From IMG/VR virus record IMGVR_UViG_3300021131_000468, positions 1 to 25,828 of that record: 25,828 bases of DNA; one strand, written 5' to 3'. Positions 4,302-15,000 of the stretch are shown piece by piece. Each line of letters begins with the position of its first letter. Within the stretch, counting starts at the first letter, position 1. The translations under genes and the position numbers were made by a program. Under the pieces are notes generated by a model, which ran no database searches, was not told the origin of the DNA, and saw only the letters and a list, made by a program, of their open reading frames with translations. This DNA is from a virus.

Positions 4302-4561
4302 TGAAACTTAATGTAATCTCAGCACACGTATCAGCATTTATCGCTACAGCGGTATCGGTGTTTACGGTTGTTCACCCAGGCTTCCATGTACCAACGTCGG
4401 TACAGGTAGTGCTCCCATCAGTCTGCGTCATCATTGCAGGAATCATTGAGGGATACCACCTACTTACACACCGTCAGTTGCAGTTGCACACTGCTATTGC
4501 ACTTGCTTCACAGGTTGCACAGCAAGCTGAAGCGGCTAAGCCAAGTGCCACTAAGTCCTGA
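4301..4561 (+). CDS. Two-TM small protein, holin-like (86 aa)
   Basis: Two hydrophobic segments, about residues 7-25 (SAHVSAFIATAVSVFTVV) and 33-50 (VQVVLPSVCVIIAGIIEG), separated by a short turn with Pro/Gly. A His/Gln-rich then Ala/Lys helical tail follows, ending KPSATKS. Size, two membrane helices and a charged C-terminus fit a class II holin. The absence of an adjacent endolysin weakens that, and it could be another inner-membrane phage protein. Starts by TAATG overlap with the upstream gene. Confidence 0.5.
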   Translation: MKLNVISAHVSAFIATAVSVFTVVHPGFHVPTSVQVVLPSVCVIIAGIIEGYHLLTHRQLQLHTAIALASQVAQQAEAAKPSATKS

Positions 4562-4805
4562 CGAGTCAAGTCTTTCTTTGTCACTTAGACAATGGCTAGA
4601 ACTGAACCTTACACGTTTTTTAACGAATCTGGAACTTCCACAAGATGAATCGTGGGAGATGCCAGTTGTTGAGGATTTTGTTTTAGTCGTTGCCGCTAAA
4701 GATTATAAAGATGGTGGTGTAGGAGTGTTTTCTATTTCGCCACCTGATTCTTCTTCGTATCGGATACAAGGCTTACTAGCCACGGCACTCAGCAATGGCA
4801 GTTAG
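4545..4805 (+). CDS. Acidic small protein before terminase (86 aa)
   Basis: Starts probably at GTG 4545, overlapping the two-TM gene by 17 bp; the frame is open further upstream, but that part is antiphase to the membrane protein. From about residue 38 it reads as a beta-rich module: WEMPVVEDFVLVVAAKDY, then GGVGVFSISPPDSSSYRIQG and a final helix GLLATAL. The 'DWxLV...YxR..S..xxxYRxxGLL..AL' pattern is familiar in small actinophage proteins of unknown role. It runs 11 bp into the terminase gene. No ribosome-binding site is obvious, so translational coupling is likely. Confidence 0.65.
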   Translation: MPLSPDESSLSLSLRQWLELNLTRFLTNLELPQDESWEMPVVEDFVLVVAAKDYKDGGVGVFSISPPDSSSYRIQGLLATALSNGS

Positions 4806-6723
4806 CGCAGTACAACGCAAGAAATACTTTGAGGCACGTTCCGCAGGACTTTCGATTGCAGAAGCCTCACGTAAGGCTCGGTTCTCTGAATCGACGGGAC
4901 ACCGTGTTGAGAAGGCTGCCCAAACACTTCGCATTAGCGACGATGTGGACACGTCGGCACGTAACTACCGTGAACTCAAGACAGAAGCGAAACTAGAAGG
5001 TCCTAAGCCTTACGACAAACTAAGCGAAGATGCCCAACGTGCCCTAGAGGACTTTGGCTATTTTCGTCAGCGTTACTTTGGACGTATCTCTACACCGTGG
5101 CAGGAAGAAGCCGGTATCGCACTGGTATCACTTCTTGAGTCTGAAGAAAAAGAATACGTGGTTATGAACATGCCACCTGGTTCTGGTAAGACTACGTTGC
5201 TACACGACATTACCTGTTGGATCATTTGTCGTAACCGCAGTATCCGTTTGTTGACTGGTTCTGCGACTATGAGCCTTGCCAAGCGAAACTTGATGCGAGT
5301 AAGGCGTTCACTAGAACGTGTTATTCCTGAACTGGCTGACGATGCACTTAAAGCACGTGGTCTAGCCGTTGACGCTGAAACAACTATGGCACTGGACTTT
5401 GGTCGCTTTAAGCCACTGGAAAAAGAACTTTGGACTAACGAAGCATTTATCGTTATGCAACCAGAGGACTCAGGTGCTATTTCAGAAAAGGAGCCAACAG
5501 TAAGTGCCTACGGTATGGATAGTGGTTTCATCGGAGGACGCTTCGATGGCTGTTTCTGGGACGACCTTGTGGACCCTCGCAAGATTCGTAGTGCAGAACA
5601 ACGAGAAGCCATGGAAGATTGGTACCAAGACGTTGCAGAATCTCGACTTGAACCTGCAGGTATGCTTGCTCTTATTGGCCAGCGCCTCGCTGCTGACGAC
5701 CTTTATCGATTCGCTCTAGACATGGAGCAACCTCTGGAAGATGAGGAAGAACTACTAGATGAAGGAATGACTGAAGATGAAGTTGAGAAACTTAGGACAA
5801 ACAAGAAATATAAGCACTTGCTTTACAAGGCTCACTATGATGAGCTTTGTAATCCGAGTCACCACAAGAGAACTTCTGATCCGTACCCTACCGGATGCTT
5901 ATTGGACCCACGGCGCCTATCTTGGCGAGACATCTCCAACCTCATGTCAAACCGTGGTGAGCGCTTTGCGGTGGTCTATCAGCAAGAGGACTTGGACCCG
6001 TCAGAAGTCTTAGTACGCCACGAGTGGGTATTTGGTCAGGGTGACAACCCAGGGTGCATGGACAAAGACCGAGACATCTGGCAGATACCCCGTGGCATCT
6101 CAGCCAGCGAGTGCCTGATGGTTGCTACCGCTGACCCTAGTCCGACTAACTACTGGGCTATCCAGTGCTGGCTGTACCACCCAGAGTCCCAGCAACGTTT
6201 CCTGATTGACCTGATTCGCCAAAAGATGGAAGCCAGTAAGTTCTTGGATTACAACATCCATGACGGTAAATACACTGGGGTTATGGAAGAATGGCAGAAC
6301 TTGTCTGAGTCCATGGGATACCCAATTCAGTACTGGATTGTGGAATCTAACGCAGCTCAGCGGTTCATGCTCCAGTACGATTATGTCAAGCAATGGCGCC
6401 AAATGCGGTCTGTGGAGATTATTCCTCACAACACAAATGGCATCAATAAATCGGACGAAGCACTGGGTGTGACGGTGTTACAACCCCACTACCGCTTCGG
6501 TCGTGTAAGATTACCTGGTAGGGGTGAAGGAAAAGTTCGCTCTATGAAACTAATTGATGAGGTTACAAAGTACCCTAATGGGTCACGCACAGATGACTGT
6601 GTTATGGCTCAATGGTTTCTAGAGTGGAACATTCCCAACCTCTACATGCCGAAATCGGCAACAGCCCCAGCGTGGCGCCCATCATGGGTGAAGTCGTCCA
6701 CCCCTAAGACATTGAGGTTATAA
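4795..6723 (+). CDS. Terminase large subunit with N-terminal HTH
   Basis: DNA-packaging motor, ATPase plus nuclease. Residues 18-40 (GLSIAEASRKARFSE...) read as a helix-turn-helix, normally a property of the separate small subunit TerS; no other TerS is visible. Walker A is MPPGSGKT (126-133). Walker B is CFWDD (253-257). ALIGQR (292-297) is the likely coupling motif. The C-terminal RNase-H-like nuclease has ADPS (D447), IVESNA (E517) and RTDD (D600/D601) as the acidic triad. At 642 aa it is longer than many TerL proteins (450-550), partly because of the HTH and a charged insert (about 311-345). The stop is followed at once by the portal GTG. Family is clear; cos versus headful mode is not readable. 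Confidence 0.95.
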   Translation: MAVSAVQRKKYFEARSAGLSIAEASRKARFSESTGHRVEKAAQTLRISDDVDTSARNYRELKTEAKLEGPKPYDKLSEDAQRALEDFGYFRQRYFGRISTPWQEEAGIALVSLLESEEKEYVVMNMPPGSGKTTLLHDITCWIICRNRSIRLLTGSATMSLAKRNLMRVRRSLERVIPELADDALKARGLAVDAETTMALDFGRFKPLEKELWTNEAFIVMQPEDSGAISEKEPTVSAYGMDSGFIGGRFDGCFWDDLVDPRKIRSAEQREAMEDWYQDVAESRLEPAGMLALIGQRLAADDLYRFALDMEQPLEDEEELLDEGMTEDEVEKLRTNKKYKHLLYKAHYDELCNPSHHKRTSDPYPTGCLLDPRRLSWRDISNLMSNRGERFAVVYQQEDLDPSEVLVRHEWVFGQGDNPGCMDKDRDIWQIPRGISASECLMVATADPSPTNYWAIQCWLYHPESQQRFLIDLIRQKMEASKFLDYNIHDGKYTGVMEEWQNLSESMGYPIQYWIVESNAAQRFMLQYDYVKQWRQMRSVEIIPHNTNGINKSDEALGVTVLQPHYRFGRVRLPGRGEGKVRSMKLIDEVTKYPNGSRTDDCVMAQWFLEWNIPNLYMPKSATAPAWRPSWVKSSTPKTLRL

Positions 6724-8610
6724 GTGGCTCTCTCGTTCGATAATGACAAGGCTGCGGCACAGGTCGTAACCATGTACCAGGAGCGCCGCAAAGACCGCGG
6801 TGGACTCTTTAGCAAGATGGAAGATATCCGTCGTCACTACAACGGCGACATTATTATTCCACTGCCTGAGTTAGATGACATGGAAAAGCCTGCCATTCCG
6901 AACTTGATTGCTCAAGGTATTGACCAGTTCGCTATGCGCGTGGCTTCAGTCATCCCAGACATCTCGTACATGCCAGTACGCCCAGGTATTCAGGTATCTG
7001 AAAACCGTGCCCGTGACCGTCGTCTAGCCAACCTTGGTTGGTGGGACATGAACAAGATGGGTACCAAGTTACGTCGCCGTGCACGTCACCTTACTGCTTA
7101 CGGTATGAGTGCTGTAACTATCTCACCAGTTTCGGTCTACCACGACGACCAGCGTGACATTCCTCACTGGCGCGTGCGTAACCCACTTTCTACGTACCCT
7201 GCACCAATGCTTGATCCAGACTCAATGGAGCCAGCAGACTGCATCTTCGTTGACCGCCGACCACTTGGCTGGTTGAAGGAAAACTACCCAGCACAGATGG
7301 CTATCTTGTACCGTGGTGAAAAGGGCGACCACGACATGTTTGAAGTGTTGGAGTACATGGACGCTAACGAAACTGTGCTTATTGCCGTTGGTGCTGAAAA
7401 GCCAAAGGCAAGTGCATACAGCACTGAGACAGGCAAGGGAATCGCTACGCACATTATCTTGGAGCGCATCCCTAACCGTGCAGAGGTAAGCCCAGTAGTT
7501 ATTGCTGGACGTATCACACTAGACCGCCTACAGGGTCAGTTTGACCAGATGCTTGGAACCTACCAGCGCATGGCTAAACTGGATGCACTGGACATGATTG
7601 CTCGTTTCCGCAACGTGTTTCCAGATGAGTGGATTGTCAGCACAAGCAACTCTCCATCATCACCTCGTATTATTCAAGAAGCTAATGGTAAAGAAGGAAT
7701 CCGTGGAGTCGTTGACAAGGGACAAGTACAGATCACACACTTGCAGCCAGGTTCAACCACAAACGACGCACTTGACCGGATGGAACGCGCTCAGCGACTC
7801 ACAGGTGGAATCCCTGCAGAGTTTGGTGGGGAATCACCAAGCAACGTCCGTACAGCTCGTAGAGGTGAAATGGTCATGTCGAACACCGTTGACATGCCTA
7901 TTCAAGAATATCAGGAAATCTTCGCTAACTCACTAGAAGCAGAGAACCGTCGTGCGGTAAAGATTATGAAGGCTTACTACGGTAAGAAGCCAAGCATGTT
8001 CTTCTTTGGTAACGACGGTAAGATTACTCACCCTGACTACACGCCAAACGAAACATTCGAAACGGATTTGTCATACGTCAAGTACTCAATGCCTGGTTCA
8101 GACGTAAATGGCATGGTAGTCGCCATTGGTCAACGTGTCGGAACTGGTATTATGTCTACACAGACAGCCCGTGAGATGGACCCAGCGATTGAGGACCCGA
8201 TTCGTGAACGTGATCAAGTTGAAATTGAAGGACTACGCAAGGCGCTTCTTGCTGGCCTTGAACAACAGGCGTCGCAGGGAAGTCTTGACCCCAACGTTAT
8301 TGCTGAAATCGCAATGGCTAAGGCAGAGCGACACGTCACTCTTGAAGCCGCGGTTGCTAAAGTCCACAAAGAAATGCAAGCGAAGCAAGCCGAGCAAGCA
8401 AACCAGCAACAGCAAATGCAACAGCAAATGCAGCAAGGTGGACAGCCACCAGAAGTTCAGGCAGAGTCACAGCCTGGTATCGGCGTATCGCCAGACAACC
8501 CTGCTGGAACGCCTATCGCACCACCACCAGCCGGAGCACAGAACTTGAGTGCTATGTTGTCAACTTTGAAGCGTCCACCAGCTCCAGCCGGTGCCGCACC
8601 AGGGATGTAA
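6724..8610 (+). CDS. Portal protein (628 aa)
   Basis: Dodecameric ring at the capsid vertex through which DNA enters and leaves. Position directly after TerL, size and motif style support the call. An N-terminal Tyr/Arg-rich region (YQERRKDRGGLFSKMEDIRRHYNG) precedes a beta/alpha core with the helix TGGIPAEFGGESPSNVRTAR (about 359-378), the usual 'P..fgg...vrTa' segment of portals. The tail (about 540-628) is Gln then Pro/Ala rich (NQQQQMQQQMQQGG) and likely disordered. Starts with GTG immediately after the TerL stop, with GAGG 6 nt upstream. Confidence 0.9.
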   Translation: MALSFDNDKAAAQVVTMYQERRKDRGGLFSKMEDIRRHYNGDIIIPLPELDDMEKPAIPNLIAQGIDQFAMRVASVIPDISYMPVRPGIQVSENRARDRRLANLGWWDMNKMGTKLRRRARHLTAYGMSAVTISPVSVYHDDQRDIPHWRVRNPLSTYPAPMLDPDSMEPADCIFVDRRPLGWLKENYPAQMAILYRGEKGDHDMFEVLEYMDANETVLIAVGAEKPKASAYSTETGKGIATHIILERIPNRAEVSPVVIAGRITLDRLQGQFDQMLGTYQRMAKLDALDMIARFRNVFPDEWIVSTSNSPSSPRIIQEANGKEGIRGVVDKGQVQITHLQPGSTTNDALDRMERAQRLTGGIPAEFGGESPSNVRTARRGEMVMSNTVDMPIQEYQEIFANSLEAENRRAVKIMKAYYGKKPSMFFFGNDGKITHPDYTPNETFETDLSYVKYSMPGSDVNGMVVAIGQRVGTGIMSTQTAREMDPAIEDPIRERDQVEIEGLRKALLAGLEQQASQGSLDPNVIAEIAMAKAERHVTLEAAVAKVHKEMQAKQAEQANQQQQMQQQMQQGGQPPEVQAESQPGIGVSPDNPAGTPIAPPPAGAQNLSAMLSTLKRPPAPAGAAPGM

Positions 8611-8613
8611 TAG

Positions 8614-9081
8614 ATGCCACGTACAGGTAGAGGTGGCGCCCGTGAGGGAACGCCAGGAACAGCATACGGAAACCGTACTGACCTTAACGCAGCAATGCCA
8701 GTCCAGGCCGCTACTGGTCAAGGCTACGGAGAAGCAGGTGCACAACAGGCTGCTCAACGTGCAATACCCGTAGCACCACAACAGGTATCGGTTGCGCCAG
8801 CGCAAGCACCAGCACAAGCAGCGCCAGCACAACCAACAACGATTACTGGTCAGATGCCATCATTGCCATCTTACCCAGGTGAATTAAAATTTGACCATCC
8901 TACTGATCGACCAGATGAACCAATTACAGCAGGATTGCCTATTGGCGATGGTGCTGGTCCAGAAGCAATGCACACATTTACTCCTACAGTTGGAAGAAGT
9001 TTAGACATGATGGCCAGTGCTCCAGGTGCTTCAGCAATGTTAATGGACTTAGCACGGGCGGCTAGAAACATAGGTCTATAA
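8614..9081 (+). CDS. Pro/Ala/Gln-rich virion-associated protein (155 aa)
   Basis: No domain recognised. The basic N-terminus (MPRTGRGGAREGTPGTAYGN) resembles that of short proteins following portal genes in metagenomic actinophages. Residues 50-80 are a low-complexity Ala/Pro/Gln linker. The C-terminal part (90-155) holds GELKFDHPTDRPDEPI and a small helix AMLMDLARAARNIGL. It begins 3 bp after the portal stop and overlaps the giant gene by TAATG. Base composition changes inside this gene, near 8875, from GC-rich to AT-rich codons. Probably a head or portal accessory, by location only. Confidence 0.7.
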   Translation: MPRTGRGGAREGTPGTAYGNRTDLNAAMPVQAATGQGYGEAGAQQAAQRAIPVAPQQVSVAPAQAPAQAAPAQPTTITGQMPSLPSYPGELKFDHPTDRPDEPITAGLPIGDGAGPEAMHTFTPTVGRSLDMMASAPGASAMLMDLARAARNIGL

Positions 9082-12000
9082 TGCCTTACGGACTTGGTTC
9101 AGCAACAGGAGCTAATGATTATCTCTCTAATGTTAATAACCCTAATTGGTACATTGATAATCTTGTTAAAAACAATCCTACGTTAAAAGCAGACCCGTAT
9201 TTAGTCACGTCTTTAACGCAACAATTCAAAGATTCTACTAACCCTCAGCAACTTGCACATTCAACTTTGATGGCTAAGTATTTGCACGGTACTGCAGATC
9301 AAATTGGTCTTTCTAATTTGTATCCAAGACCCGACACAGTTAATGATGCTCCTGCATACCGAGCACCTGACAAAGCATGGCAAAGGGCTAACAGTACAGG
9401 TAATTGGTTTTCACAACTTCTGCAACCAGTAGGCAATGTTTTAGGTAGCGCCATTGGTGGTTTTGTTGGTGCAATTTCAACTCCTGAAGCTGGAAAGCAA
9501 GTAGGTAATTTTTGGAGAGCAGCACCTAGTGATATTGCAGGTGGGCTTGCTACCAATGTTGCCAAACTTGGAATTACTGCTAACCGTGTTGTTGGAGGAA
9601 ACCTTAATGCTATTAACGCTGGCAAGGGGGGATTACCTGCATGGCAATGGCAAGACCCATTGTATTTGGGTCAAGCAATTCATCAAACATTAAGCGACGT
9701 TGGTAAATTGCCTTTTATCGCTGATGCATACATGACTAATTTGAAATCTCAAATTAACAAAAATGGTATTGGTACTGCATTGGCTCAACAATATGGCAAT
9801 CTTCTTAGCGGTTATCTTGTTGGTGGTGCTTTGGGCGCTGCTGGTGGAGAAGGCGGAACAGTACTTGACGCTGCCGCTCAAGCAGGAGAAACCGCTTCTG
9901 CTCAAGACGCTCAAATAATTGAATCTTTGACACAAAAATTAAAAACAGAAGGTTCTCTCACGCCAGAAGAACAGGCTGCTTTAGAAAAAACCAAACAAGA
10001 CCTTTTGACTCGCGACCCAAATGCGCTTCACAAATCTGCATATCAAAATGGCATAAATGAATTTAAGACTCAGTACCCAACAGAGCATGGCATCCTTGAA
10101 CAAGACTTGGCTCGTGGTTCAATTACTCAACAAGAATATGATCAGGCTATTGCCAAAGGCATTTCTAGTGAATCACAGCCAGCCTTTAATGCTGCTTCAG
10201 AAGCAATTAATAGTGAACAAGCAGTTACTAGCGCCGCTCAAGATGCTATTCAAGCAAGCAAATTAAACGCTTCGCGATCTACGTTTAACAAAGTTGTTGA
10301 ACTAGCAAGTTACCCAATCACAGTTCCAATAGCAGGTATTGCAAAAATTATTCGCGCTCTTGGAAGCACGCCAGCACAAATAACGTATCTTCTTGGTGCA
10401 CTTCAAGCACAAAACAATCCGGAAGATGCTTACATCTGGCAGTTGGCTGAACAGGGCAAAGTGCTTAACGCTGATGGCACAACACAAGACCTTGGCATTG
10501 AAATTGCTAACTCACTTGGCATTGACGGTATGTGGGGTACGTCTGTACGTGACCTTGTAGACGTTGGTCTTAAATGGATTGTTGATGATCCTATTGCTGC
10601 TTTTTCTCGTATTGTAAAAGAATCCCGTGGCGTTTACGGTATGACTGGCGTACTTAATAAATGGTTTAGTGGTACTGGTATTAGAGAAGTAGGCGACGTA
10701 GAACGTGCTTACGCACAATATTCCAGCGTTCGACGTGCCGTTAGTTGGATTGCTACACATGGAGCTGCGGCAATTAATCAACGATTTGGTGCTTTGTTTC
10801 TAGGTCCAAAACTTATTGAAAAATTAGCAGCAGCACAAACGGATTCTCAAGTTCTTGCAGTTCTTGAAGAAGCATCACAAGCAATTAACATGGTTGACCG
10901 CGTTACCACTATGCCATCTATGAGTTGGTACACTTTGGCTAAGACTGGCTTAACAGGAGAAGTTGGAAAAGAATTTTCTACTATTGCCGATGCTCTTGCT
11001 TCGCCGATTATGCCAACTGACAAAATGATTGAAGCCATTGAAAAAGAAACTGGCGTTGATATTACTCCTCACGATGTTGGTTACGCCGCCGGTGGTGTTG
11101 CCGAACGAGCAAAGATTCTTTTAAGTCAACGCCTTCGCCGTCAATTTTCAATGAAACAAATGATTATTGAAGGTGGTCGTGTTACTGACCGTGAATTAGT
11201 TGTTGGCTCAGTACGCAGCGCCGAGGGTATTCGTAAGTTTTTAGTTAATAACTTTATGAGTCACGATTTTGCAAACATGGTTACTGATCAATTAATTCGA
11301 TACGGTGATGACCCTGTTAAATGGAATAACATTTACAACAATGCTATGCGTATTTCTCTTTACCGTCGCATGCTTGCTTCAACTGCTCATTCTGATTTTG
11401 GAATCTTTGCTGATGTCATGGGACCAGAAATTGATGACAAAATTTATCAGTACACAGGTGTAACTGGTGGTGGGACTTCGCTGGATGAAGCTTTGGTTGC
11501 TGACCCCAACACAGCATCAGACCGTACCATTGACCCTGAAACTGGTAAGATGCATAATTCTGCAGTAGACGATAAACAACTTGGTAGACGCATGCTTCCT
11601 AACGAACGAAACATGAGGATGCTTTCACGAGAGATTGCTAAAGTTGCTCAAAACGTTAATAAATCTGGTGGAGATGATTTACTTCGTAGTGCAGAAAAAG
11701 ACTTTGAAGTTTACCGTCAGTTGGCTCACACTGCCAACGTTGAAGCAGAAACGTACCTTAAGAATTTTGTACCCGAAGATCGTTCTGAATTTGCAACTAT
11801 AGAAGAAAAAGTAACGGAAACTTTACCAACTGAAATACCTAAGTCTGAGTTTTACCACGGATCATCTACTGAAATAAGTGGTGTTCTTGGAGATGGCATT
11901 GGAGAAGGACGTGCCGCACAAAATCTTTTTGGTCCTGGTTTTTATACTACAGATAATCCTGAAATTGCTCGCAGTTACACGGGTAAGGGTGCAAAGGGAG

Positions 12001-15000
12001 CAGAAAGAGAAGGAAAACTTAACAAAACTGTTCATGGTATTCGTTGGACAGGTGAAACCCCACCTAACCTTGTTGACCTTGAACAAGCGGCACCAAAAGA
12101 ATTTCGAGATTCCTTTAATCAATATCTTAATGAAAATAATTGGCCTAGCAATTCAGAATTAGATACAAAATATTTAGAAGATTTCAAACAATTATTGAAT
12201 GACCCAACTACAACAGGTTCTAAAATTTATTCTGAATTTAGAAGCCTTCTTGCTGATGCTCATTTGCCAATGAATGATGCAGACGAAATATTACAAGACA
12301 TTGCATACAGCATGAACGAAAAAGGTATTGATGGATTGCGTTACCAAGGTGGTAAATATGCTGCTAAAGGTAACGGCATACTTCACGAAGCTCGCATTTT
12401 CTTTGACACAGATAAACTTTCTATTGAATCCTCAACGCCAGCAAATAAAACGTTTGAAAAAACTGTTACAAAAAATCCACCTGCTTTAGATGGATACATG
12501 GCTAAATCTAAAGAAATACTTGATCGTGCCAATCAAATGCTTAAAGGCGATGAATTAAAGGGGATGACTAAAGCCGAGCGTTACGCTACGGTTGTTAAAT
12601 ACCTTGATGGTGAATTAATCAAAGCTCGTGATGCTTACGTTACCGCGTCTAAAAAGTTTGACGAATTAGCAATGATGAAGGCTGAATCAGAAAAACTATA
12701 CCAAATTTTTGGTACTACAAATGTCTTGCCTTTTCTTCAACACTTGCGCGGTGAGATGTTAGCAGTTCAAGACCTTGGCGCTGAAATGAAGGCTGCTATT
12801 TCTTCATCATACTCTAGCGAAGAAAACATTGCTAAACAAGCAAATTACATTGCTTCAACTGCCACCACCAAAGAAGCCGGTGAAGAATACAAACGTTTAT
12901 TCAACGAAGAATGGTCAACTCGCTCAAGTAGACAAGTTGGAGAAAAACTTGGCATTGGAAAACTTAACGCTGCTAAAGCCTATGAATTATGGGCAAAGAA
13001 TACTGGTATAAAACTTAAGTCTCTTGGTGATCGTGGCATGCGCAACAACTTTGATGTTGCTGTTGACTTAATGCAAGGATACCTAAACGGTTGGTTCAAA
13101 CTTCTTACTCTTGCTTCTCCTGCTTGGGCTGAACGTGTCATTGTTTCTGAAGTTATGTTGAACTCATTACGTATCGGTGGACATAATTTTACTGAAGCAA
13201 AACTCGTTCAATCTATTGCTAGACACGAAGCATACTTAGGTAAAGTTGCTATGGGTGATGTTGAGCGTAAAGCACTTCGTTCAGCAATCAGTAACATTAT
13301 TCTTGGGTTTGACACTGCATTAATCAAAACGCTTTCTGGTAAAAAGTTTGATGACTTTCTAAATTTTGCTACCAATCTTTACCTTGAAACAGATAGTCAC
13401 ATGCTTGGCGGAGTTCACTCTCAAGGCGACCTTATGGCTGAAGATGGTTTCAAGCACAATGTAGTTAATCAAGTAGTTGGCATTGAGGGCAAGGGTGCTG
13501 AAGCAAAAATCAAAACATCCAACAAAGTACTTGGTGAAACTTATACTAAGTACATGGCTGGTGATTCTTATGCCGGAGCTGCACTATACGAAAACATTAC
13601 TCGTGCTAGCCGAGGAACTATTTTCAAAGAAAACGCTCGTTGGTACGAAGAACAAATTGTTAAAGAAGGTCAGCGAATTTTTGATGGCAATCCTGAATTT
13701 TACATGGAGCAAGCCAAGGAAGATGCAACTAAAGTTCTTCAAGACCTTGGCAAAAAATTAACTGAAAATAATTTCAAAGTTCAATTAAAAAAATCACTTG
13801 ACGAGAAAATTCGTGAATTGGGAGGAAGGTCGTTTTCTAATCCTTCTGAACTTGCACGGTTACGTCGAGAATCTGATTATCACATGGAAGGTTTTATTTC
13901 TAGTCAACCTGCTGCATGGAGAGCAGACTTTAGGCGTGACCGTGAAGCATCGGCTAAATACCCTAATGAAAGCCCTCACACTGGTTGGGCAAAAACTTCA
14001 ACCGATCACACCATGGGTCTTTCAACTAACATTAATTCCGCTAGTGGCGTAGCAAGCGTTATTCACCCTGAGATTATTCACCAAATTGCTTCTGGCGATT
14101 TTTGGTCACAAGAACAACTGGCTAAATGGATGCGCGAACATTGGGAAAAGGATGATGCTCCTTCAGCGTTCCCTGCACACGAATACGTTGGACTTATGTC
14201 TGCTGGCAATCTAAACATTGTACGCAAATATTCTGATTGGCTACATCGAGCTTTGCTTGGAAAGATGGTTAATACTGCTAGTCGTGATCCACTTTTTGTG
14301 TGGGAAGCGTGGCAACAGTATCAGAAATTATTGCCACTTGTTGAAAAGGGCTACATGACAACGGGCGAAGCAATGGCTAAATGTCAATCTGAAGCACTTA
14401 TCAACATGAGCAAATTTGTGCACAACCCAATGGACAAAACTATTTGGGAAGAAAACATGCGTGTAGTTACTCCGTATTACTTTGCGAAGAACCAGGCTAT
14501 GCGTCGTGCCCTCCGTATGGCCGGTGACAATTTTGCAGCATTTGAAAAGTACATGAAGATTAACCTTGCCGTTACTGACTATGTTGCTCTTGCTTACAAT
14601 CAAAGTGGCATTGGTTCATTTACGTTTCCAGGTTCACAAGTAATTACAGGATTTACTAACGGTATCGTCAATAGTTGGCTTGCCGCACAGGGACTTCCAA
14701 ATTACGGCGCTGGTCAACACATGGGTCTTGAATCATCACCTGCTTCCCCAGACAGCATAATTATTACAGGGCAGACACCTGGTATTGGTGGATTTCTTGA
14801 AAACGTTATTTCAATGCCGTTTGGACCTATCGTTACCATTCCTGCTAAATACGTTTACGAACAAATGCAATACCGTATTCCTTTTATTGGCGACATAATC
14901 AAATGGGTCATTGGTCCAAACTCTATGCAGTCATCCATTGCAAGCGACTTATTCCCTAACAGCACACTCCAAAATGTCTACAAGGGCGTTTACGGACACA

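Noticed and set aside
9299-9625. Minus-strand open frames opposite the giant gene (such as 9299-9625)
   Set aside because: Antisense shadows of a continuous plus-strand gene with no initiation signals of their own.
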